From Avena insularis (taxonomy: Eukaryota; Streptophyta; Magnoliopsida; Poales; Poaceae), in assembly GCA_023614405.1 (NCBI GenBank), contig CM042694.1, forward strand, positions 92,487,285 to 92,551,284: a DNA stretch of 64,000 bases, given 5' to 3'. How positions within the stretch are numbered: position 1 is the stretch's first letter; each line of letters starts with the position of its first letter. The notes beneath the pieces were generated by a model. The model saw only the letters and a program-made list of their open reading frames with translations. It did no database searches and had not been told where the DNA came from. Below, one piece after another: positions 1 through 11,103 of the stretch. The position numbers and the translations under genes are program-made.

Positions 1-1386
1 ACCTGTGTGTTGTCACGATGAGATGGCCATCGGGTCCAACGCACTAGGAACCACGCCAAGTTCAGTAATGAACTCCTTCATCCATATGGCTTCTTGTGCA
101 GCCTCCAAAACAGCTATGTATTCCGATTCAGTTGAAGATTTCGCCACAACGCTTTGCTTGGCACTCCTCCAGCTCACTGCAGCACCATTCAAAATAAATA
201 CGTATCCGCATGTGACTTGAGTCATCCGGATCGGTGTTCCAACTAGCATCGGTAACTATTTACAACAAGTTGTTCATCACCTCCATAAGAAAGAACCATA
301 TCCTTAGTCCTATTCGTGTACTTAAGGATATTCTTGATCACGTCCAAAGCTCCATTCCAGATCACTTTGATATCTGCTGGTCAAACTAACAGCATGTGCT
401 ATATCCGGTCTTGTACACAACATGGCATACATGATAGAACCTATGGCTGAGGCATAGGGAACATTATTCATCTTCTCTCTATCTTCTGCCGTAGCTGGAC
501 TTTGAGTCTTACTCAAGGTCTTACCTGACAACATGGGTACGAACCCTTTCTTGCTCTCTTCCATTCTAAACTTCTTTAGAACTTTGTCCAGGTATGTACT
601 TTGTGAAAGCGCTAGCAGGCATCTTGATCTATCTCTATAAATCTTGATGCCTAGAATAAATGCCGCTTCGCCAAGATCCTTCATTGAAAAACTATTATTC
701 AAATAGGCTTTGACGCTATTAAGAAGTTCTATATCATTCCCAATCAACAGTATGTCATCTACATATAGTACTAGGAATGCTACAGAGCTCCCACTCACTT
801 TCTTGTAAATACAAGCTTCTCCATAAGTTTGTATAAAACCAAAAATTTTGATTACTTTATCAAAACATTGATTCCAACTCCGGGATGCTTGCTTTAGTCC
901 ATAAATGGAGCGCTGAAGTTTGCATACCTTGTCAGCATCACTAGATTCGACAAAACCCTTGGGTTGTACCATGTACAACTCTTCCTCAATGTCACCATTA
1001 AGGAACGCCGTTTTGACATCCATCTGCCATATCTCATAGTCGAAATATGCAGCAATTGCTAACAAAATCCTCACATACTTTAGCTTTGCTACTGGTGAGA
1101 AAGTCTCATCATAGTCAACACCTTGAATTTGTCGGAACCCTTTCGCGACAAGTCGAGCTTTATAGACAGTAACATTACCATCAGCATCTGTTTTTCTTTT
1201 GAAAATCCATTTGTTCTCGACAGCCTTACGACCATCCGGTAAGTCCACCAAAGTCCATACTTGGTTTTCGTACATGGATCCCATTTCGGATTTCATGGCT
1301 TCTAGCCATTTGTCGGAATCTGGGCTCACCATAGCTTCTTCATACGTCGCAGGGTCATCAGTGTTGTCCACCAACATGACGTTCAA
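1..1386 (-). pseudogene. Element A reverse transcriptase and partial RNase H
   Basis: The reverse-transcriptase reading frame is open from 1386 to 322 and holds the polymerase motif YVDDILLIGND near 750-785. Before it lie the WLEAMKSEM and NKWIFKRK blocks typical of Copia RT. A second open piece, 249-13, carries the RNase H signature SSTESEYIAV and ends at the window edge. The two are separated by a small disruption around 250-330. The family copies RNA into cDNA in cytoplasmic particles. This copy is broken and its C-terminus is not in view. Confidence 0.88.
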
Positions 1387-2786
1387 GGCAGAGTCATACC
1401 ACTCAGGAGTGGTACGAACCCTCGTTGACCTGCGAGGTTCAGTAGTAACTTTGTTCGAAGTTTCATGATCACCATCATTAGCTTCCTCCGGTTGGTGCAG
1501 CGCACGAAAACATCTTCCGGTCGCGCTACTCTCAACCCGAGAGAATGTTCAATAACCTCCGAAGTTCTACTTTCCTTCCAGTCACTTCTTTCGAGAGAAA
1601 CTCCTTCTCAAGAAAGGATCCATTCTTGGCAACAAAAACTTTGCCTTCGGATCTTTGATAGAAGGTATACCCAATTGTTTCTTTAGGGTATCCTATGAAG
1701 ACGCATTTCTCCGCTTTGGGTTCTAGCTTATCAGGTTGTAACTTCTTTACATACGCTTCACAACCCCAAACTTTAAGGAACGACAACTTAGGTTTCTTTC
1801 CAAACCACAATTCGTACGGTGTCGTTTCAACGGATTTAGATGGTGCCCTATTTAAAGTGAATGCGGCTGTCTCTAATGCATAGCCCCAAAACGATAGTGG
1901 TAAATCTGTAAGAGACATCATAGACCGAACCATATCTAAGAGAGTTCGATTCTGACGTTCGACACACCATTCTGCTGTGGTGTTCCCGGTGTCAATCTGA
2001 AAGTATTCCACATTTCTTTAAATGCATGCCAAACTCATAACTTAGATATTCACCTCCACGGTCAGAACGCAGAAACTTAATCTTCTTGTTACGATTTTCC
2101 ACTTCACTTTGAAATTCCTTAAACTTCTCGAAAGTTTCGGACTTATGTTTCATAAAGTAGACATACCCATATCTACTTAAGTCATCTGTGAAAGTGAGAA
2201 CATAACGATATCCACCACGTGATGCTACACTCATTGGACCGCACACATCAGTATGTATTATTTCCAATAAGTCTGTAGCTCGCTCCATTATTCCAGAGAA
2301 TGGAGTCTTAGTCATTTTTCCCATTAGACATGATTCGCGTCTTTCAAGTGATTCAAGAAGTCCATCAGAATGGAGTTTCTTCATACGCTTCACTCCAATG
2401 TGACCAAGACAACAGTGCCACATGTATGTAGAATTATCATTCAATTTTGTTCGTTTAGCATCTATGTTGTGAACATGTGTATCACTACTATCGAGATTCA
2501 GTAAGAATAAACCATTCATCTCAGGTGCATTACCATAAAAGATATTACTCATATAAATCGAACAACCTTTATTCTCGGACTTAAAAGAGTAACCGTCTCG
2601 CAATAAACAAGATCTAGATATAATGTTCATGCTTAACGCAGGCACCAAATAACAATTATTCAAATTTAAAACTAATCCCGAAGGTAGATGTAGAGGGAGC
2701 GTGCCGACGGCGATCACATCAACCTTGGAGCCATTTCCAACGCGCATCGTCACCTCGTCTCTCGCCAGTCTTCGTTTATTCTGCAA
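1387..2786 (-). pseudogene. Element A GAG-pre-integrase, integrase and hinge
   Basis: The open segment 2786-1992 holds the pre-integrase block (MWHCCLGHIGVKRMKKL), the first catalytic aspartate in IHTDVCGPM and the second in LRSDRGGEY. The next segment, 2011-1532, is in another frame and holds the third acidic residue before RNRTLLDMV, so one frameshift separates the D,D from the E. One cysteine of the usual CxxC after the histidine pair is lost (ESCLMGKM). The hinge 1387-1531 is further damaged. In intact relatives this enzyme joins cDNA to the host chromosome. Confidence 0.85.
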
Positions 2787-3724
2787 CTCCTATTTCGAGT
2801 TACAAATATGAGCAACCGAACCAGTATCAAATACCCAGGCACTACTACGATTACTAGTAAGATACACATCAATAACATGTATATCGAATATACCTTTCTT
2901 CTTGATGTTGCCGTTCGATCTGCCAGGTACTTGGGGCAGTTACGCTTCCAGTGACCAGCACCCTTGCGAGAGAAGCATTCAGTTTCAGGCTTAGGACCAG
3001 CCTTGGGCTTCTTAGCAGTCGGCAGCTTTCTTGCCGTCCTTCTTGAAGTTGCCCTTGTTCTTAGGCTTGCCCTGTTTCTTGAAATTGGTGGTCTTATTGA
3101 CCATCAACACTTGGTGCTCCTTCTTGATCTCCACTTCAGCAGTTTTCAGCATGGACGATAGTTCAGGCAGCCTCTTGTTCATGCAGTGCATATTGTAGTT
3201 CATCACAAAGTTCTTATAACTCGGTGGCAGTGATTGGAGGACACGGTGAATCCCTAACTCATTAGGAATCGTTATCCCCAACTCTTGGATCTTGTTTGCA
3301 TGCCCAGACATGGTGAGCACGTGCTCGCTAACGGAGCTTCCCTCTTCCATCTTGCAGGTAAAGAACTTTTCGGAGGCCTCATAGCTCTCCACGGCCGCGC
3401 GAGTCTCAAAAATGAGCTTGAGATCCTTAATGATCTCGAACAGGTCGTGGTGCTCAAAGCGCTTCTGAAGCTTCGTTTCCAGACTGTATAGAATGGCACA
3501 CTGAACTGTGGAGTAATGATTTTTCCGAGTGGCGTAAACATTTTTACGTGATCGGTGGCATCTTCTGCAGGTGGGTCACCTAGCGGTGCATCGAGCACAT
3601 AGGTCATCTGACCAGCCCTGAGGACAATCTTCAGACCACGGAGCTAGTCCGTGAAGTTGCTTCCATTGTTCTTAAGTTTTTCTTTCCCTAGGAACGCATT
3701 GAAATTGATGGAGAGGTTCGCCAT
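2787..3724 (-). pseudogene. Element A gag and start of protease
   Basis: The gag start ATG is at 3724-3722. A TAG interrupts it after about 20 codons (probably a former Trp), then a frameshift near 3520. The larger open piece 3392-3012 carries the conserved gag core (VESYEASEKFFTCKMEEGS and SVSEHVLTMSGHANKI). The zinc knuckle (about 2930-2975) has CFSR in place of CxxC, so one zinc ligand is lost, but it keeps its histidine, unlike elements D and E. The protease motif DTGS is at 2817-2828. Gag forms the particle that packages element RNA. Confidence 0.82.
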
Positions 3725-4469
3725 AATCTACAACAAATTTGCAAGTAGTTTAGACTAAGTTTATGATAAATTGAGTTCAACTTCAATTCTTAAATTAACT
3801 AGGTGAACTCCCACTCAAAACAACATCCCTCACATTGTCTTAGTGATTACACGAACCAAGTCCACTACACCAAGTCCGATCTTCACGAGAGAAGATGTAG
3901 TTTCATCGGCGAACAATCTTCATGTTCATCATATCATTCATATGACTCGTGCTCTACCTTTCGGTATTCCGTGTTCCGAGACCATGTCTATACATGCTAG
4001 GCTCGTCAAGATTAACCTTAGTTTCCGCATGTGCAAATCTGGCTTGCACCCGTTGTATGCACACGTAGAATCTATCACACCCGATCATCACGAGATGCTT
4101 CAAAATGACGAGTCTTAGCAACGGTGCCAACTAAGGACGAACACTTTTATTACTTGATATTCAGTGAGAGAGATCATCTTATAATGCTACCGTCGCGATC
4201 TAAGCAATACAAGATGCATAAAGGATTAACATCACAGGCAATTCATAATTAGTGTGATATGATATGGCCCTTTTCTTCTTGTGCCTTCGATCTCCATCTC
4301 CAAAGCACGGACATGATCTCCATCATTACCAGCATTGCGTGAAGGTCAGTGGCGCCGCTTCATCCCACCATACCGCAAGATGCAAAGTACACACAGCAAA
4401 AACGGCACGAGCACCAACGCCCACAACACCATTGTGTTCTACTCGTGCAACAGATCTACACATAGACAA
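3725..4469 (-). other. Element A untranslated leader
   Basis: This 745-bp stretch lies between the primer site and the gag start. I see no convincing coding sequence. Leaders of this family normally hold RNA dimerisation and packaging signals, but none can be demonstrated by eye. It is diverged from the leaders of D and E. Confidence 0.7.
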
Positions 4470-4482
4470 GGCTCTGATACCA
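4470..4482 (-). other. Element A primer binding site (tRNA-iMet type)
   Basis: The minus strand reads TGGTATCAGAGCC, the usual complement of the 3' end of initiator methionine tRNA used by BARE-type Copia elements. It sits one base from the LTR end and fixes the LTR border at 4484. Confidence 0.92.
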
Positions 4483-4936
4483 CTGATGGGTTCATAGCAT
4501 GGAAAACAAAAAATTTCTACCGCAAGAACGAACAAAACCCAGATCTAATCTAGATAAAAGCCAAGATCTAATCTACTAGACATGAGCAACGAGATAGATC
4601 GGTACTAACCCTCGAGAACTGAAGCGTTAACGAGATTAGATCTCGTGGATGATGTAGTTGATCACTTGCCGATCTCAAGATCGAGTAGATGATCCTTCCG
4701 GCAGCGTTGCTCGCAGCGCTTCATGACGGTCACACGTCTGAGTCAGTAGACCTTCCTCTCCCGTTCAATGACGCGGAGGTAGTAGATCTTCTCCACGCAA
4801 TCCCAGCAAAGACGACGTGGCGTGGTGGTGGTGGAGAAGAATTCTGAGGGCTTCGCCTAAGCCGGAGGCAGATGGAAGGAGGAAGAGGCGGCTAGGGTTT
4901 GGAGTGGGAGGGGCAGGAGGGGTGGCGCCTCCACCC

Positions 4937-4946
4937 CTATATATAG
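4937..4946 (-). promoter_or_regulatory. TATA box of element A LTR
   Basis: CTATATATAG on the minus strand, inside the LTR and upstream of the primer site in the direction of transcription. Confidence 0.6.
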
Positions 4947-5055
4947 AGGAGGGTGTGGCCTAGGGTTCCCACCCCTAGGCCCACCCCTTAGGGCCGGCGC
5001 ACTAGGGAGCTTGGGGGGAGAGTCCTTCCCCCCCAAGTTTCCCCTTTAAACTCCC

Positions 5056-5090
5056 CTTATCTTATCTTATCTTATCTTATCTTATCTTAT
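5056..5090. repeat. (CTTAT)7 microsatellite
   Basis: Seven perfect CTTAT units inside the element A LTR. No equivalent run is present in the D and E LTRs. Confidence 0.95.
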
Positions 5091-6176
5091 CTCGGTTTTC
5101 AAATAAACTCCAAGATATCTTCTAGAACCTTTCGGAACATTCCGAAACCTTCTAGAATCCCCATACAAACACTCTGGAACATTTCCTAACTTAGAAAATG
5201 ATCCCCATTATATGAATCTTATTCTCCGGACAGTTCCGGACCTACTCGTGATGTCCCGGATCCAATCCGAGACTCCGAACAACATTCGGTCTCCAACGCA
5301 CATTCAATATCTACTTAAAACAACTTCGAACCTTAAGTGTGTCACCCTACAGTTCGTGAATATGCAGACATGATGAAGACACCTCTCCGATCAATAACCA
5401 TCAGCGGGATCTGGAGATCCATAACGGCTCCCACATACTCAACGATGACTTCGTGATCGATAGAACCATTAACATACGAAACCAATTCCCTTTGTCACGC
5501 GATACTCTACTTATCCGAGGTTTGATCATTGGTATCTCCATACCTAGTTCTACCTCGTTACTGATAAGTACTCTTTACTCGTTCCGTGTTATGCCATCCC
5601 TTGTGACCTAGTCACATGCTTGCAAGCTAACTAGATGACATTCCACCGAGAGGGCCCAGAGCATATCTATCCGTCATATGAATGGATAAATCCCAATCTT
5701 GGTCCATGCGCTTCAACACATACTTTCAGAATACCTAATGACACCTTTATAACCACCCAGTTACGAAGTGGTGTTTGATGTCATCAAAGTACTCATACAG
5801 TGATGGTGATTAACACAACCTCATGGTCGAAGGATTAGGTTACTATGTATTGAAAGCTTATAGCACTGTGAACTTAATGACTTGATCTAATGCTACGCTT
5901 ACTATGGGTGTGTGTGTCCATTACATCATTCTCCTAATGATATAACCTTGTTATTAATGACATCCAATGTCCATGATTAGGAAACCATGATCATCAATTT
6001 AATCAACAAGCTAGTTTAACAAGAGGCTTACTAGGGACCCTTTTATGTTTACAAAACACACATGTATTAGTGTTTCCTTATAATACAATTACAGCATGGG
6101 ATGCAAACATTCATCATAAACACAAAGATATAATAATAACCACTTTTATTATTGCCTCTTGGGCATATCTCCAACA

Positions 6177-6311
6177 AAAAATCCGTTTGCTAAGTATTTA
6201 TAGAGAATTCCTGATCCAAACCACTAGTCAACACCTTCTGCTCCTCGTTGGGTTCGACACTCTTATTTATCAAAAATACTACGATACACCCCCTATACTT
6301 GTGGGTCATCA
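6177..6311 (+). repeat. Element B 5' LTR, 3' terminal fragment
   Basis: 135 bp ending CTTGTGGGTCATCA before the primer site. It matches 39640-39772, the end of the other B LTR, almost base for base. The rest lies beyond element A, left of the window. Confidence 0.85.
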
Positions 6312-6322
6312 AGACTATTTTA

Positions 6323-6339
6323 TGGCGCCATTGCCGGGG
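6323..6339 (+). other. Element B primer binding site (tRNA-Asp type)
   Basis: TGGCGCCATTGCCGGGG, one mismatch from the tRNA-Asp complement TGGCGCCGTTGCCGG used by Athila-group Gypsy elements. Confidence 0.88.
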
Positions 6340-6455
6340 AGTGAAGCGCTATTGAAGAGTGGAACTGGTAAAGGAAACTTCTACTATGAGTATTGTTTAT
6401 TTCTGTTTGTTACTTTATTTCAATATGGATAATTCACTCAGTTTCTTATTTTGTA

Positions 6456-7847
6456 ATGCTACTACCACCTGCTGAAATTGATCCTTTTAAAATACCAGCA
6501 AAAATTGTTAATCGTGTTATGGATAACTACTATTTTGGAGATGGAACTGTCCATCCCGGTGATCATTTGCTTTTTATAGATGAATTATGCGGATTGTTCA
6601 AGTGTGCAGGTATTACAACAGATCAAGTTAAGAAAAAGTTATTCTCTATATCATTGAAAGGTAGAGCTGAGGAATGGTATAAGCTGCTAAAGAATGGTCA
6701 ATCTCTTGAATGGGAGGAAATTGTACCTCTCTTTTATTCCAAATTTTATCCTCCTAGTGAGATTGATAAATATCGGAATCAAATATATAACATTTGGCCT
6801 CGTGATGGAGAGAGTACCGCCCAAGCTTGTGGGAGATTGAAGTTACTAATGCTCAAATGTCCTATTCATGAGCTCCCCAATAATATTATTATCAATAACT
6901 TTTATGCAAGGCTTCCTCTTCATGATAAGGATTTATTGGATGCTTCTTGTGCTGGATCATTTACACGTATAAAAGAAGAAGCTAAATGGGATCTTCTCGA
7001 CCATATTCAAGACAATGCTGAAGCATGGTAGAATGATAAAGGAAGAAAGTCAGGTATAAATTATGATTATGAATGCATTAAATCTTTTATAGGAACTGAT
7101 GACTTTCATAATATTAGTACTGCTTATGCTCTTGATTCTCAAAGTATTGCAAATTGTTTTAAGGCATTTGCCTCCTATATTTAAATTCCTAAAAAGAAAT
7201 GGAACAAGTATCATGAGCCATATAAAGATATTGTTAATTGTGTTCCTGCTAGAAATACTGAAGTTTATACTGCTTATCGTATTTTACCTGAACCTTACAT
7301 CGAGAAAATACATTTCCCTGTTAAGGTAAAGGAGCATTCTATGATAACTAGTGTGGTTAACAAAAGTACAAAGAAAGCTATAGAACCTGATGAAAAAATA
7401 GATGTTGAACCCGCAGTAGCAAATGTGAAAGAACTTGTCACTAAAAATGTAGAAGATGGACACATTACCCTTTGTAAGGATACTTCTAATATTGTTTCAC
7501 ATCCTAGTAGAACTAGGAAAGCTAGTGTCCCTATGTTTTCTGTCAGAATAAGTGATCATTGCTACTATGGTTCATGTGATAGTTATATCGTTAAATTTAT
7601 TCATGATGCTGAAAGTTATTATGAGAGAGGGGAAAATGTTTTTATGCATCTCAATAATATTAAGTTTCCTCGCTTTATGCTGAAAGTCTTTATGTTGCAC
7701 GTGTTTTGCCTACCTATGCTAGTAGCCTCTCGTTTCAACAATTTATTTTCTTACAAAATTCCCTTGCATAGGAAGTGGGTTAGACTTAAATATGTGTATA
7801 TTTGCTTCTTGATGCTCTCTTTTACCTCAATTCATATTCTTATGTGA
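6456..7847 (+). pseudogene. Element B gag-like polyprotein with extra conserved C-terminal region
   Basis: One frame stays readable from ATG 6456 to 7847 apart from TAG at 7029 and TAA at 7182. The first 190 codons are a retrotransposon gag domain (motifs LKGRAEEWYKLL and YNIWPRDGESTAQACGRLK). The linker after it is acidic and of unknown function. Codons from about 7570 onward match the end of the element F ORF: CDSYI, FIHDA, SYYERG, FMHLNNIKFP, HRKWVRLK. This end has hydrophobic stretches that could be membrane segments. There is no protease, RT or integrase. The true start could be 6393, but 6456 fits the gag N-terminus better. Confidence 0.75.
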
Positions 7848-10460
7848 GCATCATTGAAATTATCATGCCTATCTTAATGGCTATAAAGAAAGAGCTTTTG
7901 GGAGACAACCCATTATATTTTTGCTTTCAGTTTATTTTTGTTTATTTGAGTATTGGAAGTTATTGCTTCTGTAATAACCTCTCCTTATCCTTTTTGTTTG
8001 GTTTTTGTGTCAAGATTAGCCTCTAATGATAGATAAGTAAGATTTGGGAAGTTGCTGTCCCGAAATAGATTTTTGTGCTTCACTCTAAAAAATCATAAAA
8101 AATCCCAGAATGCCGTACTGATCTATAATTTTTTATGTGCATGCCCCAGGTTATTATTTAACTTTCGTTAGTTTTGCACTTTTTGATTTGAGCAACTGAA
8201 GATTTTCGAAAAAAATTGATCTTTACCTGCTGGTCTGTTTTGACAAATTGCTGCCATTTTTGCATTTGCCTCCTAAATCGATTTCCTTTTTGAATTATTT
8301 TGGGCTTTTGAAAGGAGTTGCTACAGTAGCTTATGTTTTGATGGACGTCAGTTGAAATTGAACCCAAAGGTTTATTATCTTGCATGCACTAATGTTGCTA
8401 ATGAAGATTGTGTGAAGTTTTGTATGAAAGAAATTTTCAAGTGTTAGGAGAGAATGATGTAATGAGATGAAGAATGGTCAAAAGACTCAAACACTATATT
8501 TTTGAAGATTCTTACAATGAAGATATTGATATTATTCAAGTGGTGACTCCATAAGTAATTCGTCATCAGGTTTTGGCATTCCCTTGGTTTGTCCCAAGCT
8601 TTGGGGAGTGTCGCGGTATCACATCATTATGTTTCATCTTTTTACCTTTTTAGTAGAGTCATATCATGAATAGAGAAGTTATCATATAGGATGGTTTGCA
8701 TTGTGGAAGTATCTCTCCTCTAATTAGTTATCTATGTATCCCTTGGTGTGAGTTGACGTTACAGAATATTAATGAGAAGTTCTATCATTTACTTTGTGCA
8801 CATCTTATTTCAGTTTGCAATTTCTGTTATATGATTGACCTTGTTGTTAGTATTGGTATCACTTTGGGATCATTAAGTAAAATTAGTTGGTTTTGGCAAA
8901 CCTAGCTTTGGTCAGTAGCAACACAATTGGAGGATTGAGTGGAAAATAGAAAAGTACTTTTAGAAATATAATTTCATTATCTATCTTTCTTGATTGGCAA
9001 ATAAGCTTAGTATTCTCTAGTTAAGATCTTTTGTGTCTCCAAGGAAGATTGCATGTTTGTTTCTATCACTTGTATGTTTGTTTGTGTCCTTCAACTCTTA
9101 TGCTTGTTACCCAGCCTTGCTAGCCAAAAACCTGTACTAAGAGGGAATGCTTCTCGTGCATCCAATCCTTGAACCAAAACCTATGCCATTTATGTCCACC
9201 ATATCTACCTATTAGCATTATTGCTATTCCAAGTATATTCGTGTTTTTATCTACCTTCCAAATTAAACTTGTTATGTGAAAATTAGAGATTAAAGCTCTC
9301 ACAAACTCGATGGCACACTGTATTTTCTTGCACTTAATAAACTTGAACCATTGTGTCCATCTATGTTGCGTATATGCTCACGCATTATAAGTTGTAAATT
9401 AGCAGAACCATGTACCATGGGGAAAACTTTCAACATTGCACTTATATCTAGTTGATATCATGTTCTTTTGCTTATGGATCCCTGCGGTGTGAAATAAAAG
9501 GGGAACTTGTAAGCTCATGGAGTTTGTATGTGTGTTAGAGAAATGCCTGGGCAGCTAGCCTAAGCCATGCCTAATCATGGTGGAAACTTGCAGCATAACC
9601 ATAGTGAGCATTCTATGAAGCATCCTCAATAAAAACCTATGCAAATAGCAAATAAAAATATCGCCAAGATGCTCATTGTATGTTGCCTTGTCATTTTGAT
9701 ATGGGATAGCTCCTATGTCATGGGGCAAGGGGTACCCCGTTGGCGGTTCTCTATGATACACATGTACTTACAATGACCAGAACTTACTTGTGACTAAAGT
9801 TGAGTAGCATGAGGTTCAGTACTCGTAAGCAAGGGCATGAGATTTTCAACTTATAACTTGTCAAGCATATCTTCATAGTTGTGTCACATTAACCTTAATC
9901 ACTTCAAGATGCCTATGATGGGGGCAATGAGAGCTCAAAGCTAGTAAGTACCATAATTTTTGGAAGCTCTTTATGAAACTTGAAATCCCTGCTTCCCTCT
10001 ACGAAGGGCCTATCTTTTACTTTTCATTCGAGTGAGTAAACCCATTCCTTCCTATCTCAAGCAAGCATTTTAGTTGTTGTGATTCAATCATTCATATGAT
10101 GATTTATTCAATCATGTTTCTTATGTTCTTTGTGTTGCACACTGCTCTTATCTGAGTGAATATTACTTTGAAAGCTTTCATTTGAAAACCCCATTATGTT
10201 TGACTCCTGCAATTTGTTAACCTTTCTCTAATCAAGAACAAAGTTTGCCACTACCAATTATGATTAACTTTGTGTATCTTTATTGTTATTCCCTTACTCA
10301 TTGCAAGTTAAGTTATATAATAGTGAGTTGCTTTCTATTATGATTTGTGTATTGGTGAATGTGATGCTTCTTGTCCGTATTCTCTTTATCGACACTTCAC
10401 TCCATAAACCCGTGGTCATGTTTATTGAGCTCAGTTTTCGCTTGGGGACAAGCAAGGTCT
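7848..10460 (+). other. Element B noncoding 3' domain
   Basis: About 2.6 kb without a credible gene. Two stretches are clearly related to the element F interior read in the opposite orientation: 8040-8260 (with TTGCTGTCCCGAAA and TTTCGTTAG) and 9190-9297 (with CCTTCCAAATTAAACTTGTT). A polypurine-like AAGCTTTGGGGAGTG lies at 8595-8609. The presence of structure shared with F suggests cis-acting sequence rather than random filler. Confidence 0.7.
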
Positions 10461-10474
10461 AAGCTTGGGGGAGT
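10461..10474 (+). other. Element B polypurine tract
   Basis: AAGCTTGGGGGAGT directly before the LTR start TGATACGTCC. It primes plus-strand DNA synthesis in the family. Confidence 0.8.
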
Positions 10475-11103
10475 TGATACGTCCATTTTACATCACTATA
10501 TTATATCATAATTTACTGTTATTCATTGATATATTTCATATTAAGAGATGATACTTATGTTATTCCATCTATTTTTGCATGCTTGATGATTGTTGGAGGA
10601 TGAACCGCTGGAGTCAGGATTCTGATGGAAAAGGCACTGTCCAGATGCAATATTTGTGAAGATCAAAAAATTCTAGAAAATATACAGAAACTCCTATTTT
10701 CTAGAAGATGAAGAATGCCAGAAGGGGAAGTGGAGATGGGCCACAAGGGGCCCACACCACCCCCTAGAGCGGGCCCTCCTTGGCCGTGCCACCAGGTGGT
10801 GTGGCCACCCTGGCCCACCTCCAGCATCGCCCTTCCGCGTATATATTCCCCTTGGAAACCTAAAGTTCGGGGGCGACCACAGAAAGATTCCGCCGCCTCT
10901 ACGGGGCGGAAACTACAGAGAGAGAAATAGCTCTCCGGCAGGCAGAAATATGTCGGGGAAATTCCTTCCTGGAGAAGGGAGATCATCGCCATCAACATCG
11001 TCATCAAGCTAGACTTCATCAGGATCATCATCATCATCTCCACCATCATCTCCACCAGCACCATCACCACCACTCCGTACCGCTGTAACAATTGGATTGA
11101 ATT
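10475..11103 (+). repeat. Element B 3' LTR, left part
   Basis: It begins TGATACGTCCATTTTACATC after the polypurine tract and is cut at 11103 by element E. With 38888-39772 it makes an LTR of about 1.5 kb. It contains a TATA box and a GC-rich stretch followed by a simple CATCAT/CACCAT run near 11000-11070. Confidence 0.85.
10839..10847 (+). promoter_or_regulatory. TATA box of element B LTR
   Basis: GTATATATT followed by CCCC in the LTR, on the sense strand of the element. Confidence 0.5.

Larger units (their letters stand above)
1..6176 (-). mobile_element. Copia LTR retrotransposon A (BARE-1/WIS-2/Angela-like), 3' end outside window
   Basis: Read on the minus strand the order is 5' LTR (4484-6176), tRNA-Met primer site, leader, gag, protease, integrase, reverse transcriptase, RNase H. 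This is the Ty1/copia order. The RNase H end and the 3' LTR lie left of the window. The LTR begins TGTTGGAGATATGCCC, as in the BARE/Angela group, and ends in a mutated CCCATCA. The element sits in the 5' LTR of element B: the flanking text after 6176 continues the B LTR seen again near 39643. A run of A residues there is the likely target duplication. All coding parts carry stops or frameshifts. Confidence 0.9.
4484..6176 (-). repeat. Element A 5' LTR (1,693 bp)
   Basis: On the minus strand it starts TGTTGGAGATATGCCC and ends CCCATCA, next to the primer site. It holds a TATA box at 4937-4946 and a pentanucleotide repeat at 5056-5090. Its length fits BARE/Angela LTRs. It is clearly diverged from the LTRs of D and E, so A belongs to another subfamily or is older. 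Confidence 0.88.
6177..11103 (+). mobile_element. Athila-group Gypsy element B (Sabrina/WHAM-like), pol-less
   Basis: It has an LTR remnant, a tRNA-Asp primer site, a decayed gag-type ORF, about 2.6 kb of noncoding DNA, a polypurine tract and a 3' LTR. No reverse transcriptase or integrase is present, so it would depend on proteins from another element. Its 5' LTR is cut by element A. Its 3' LTR is split by element E and resumes at 38888. The primer site and gag type place it in the Athila group; the Sabrina/WHAM name is recalled and not proved. Confidence 0.8.
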
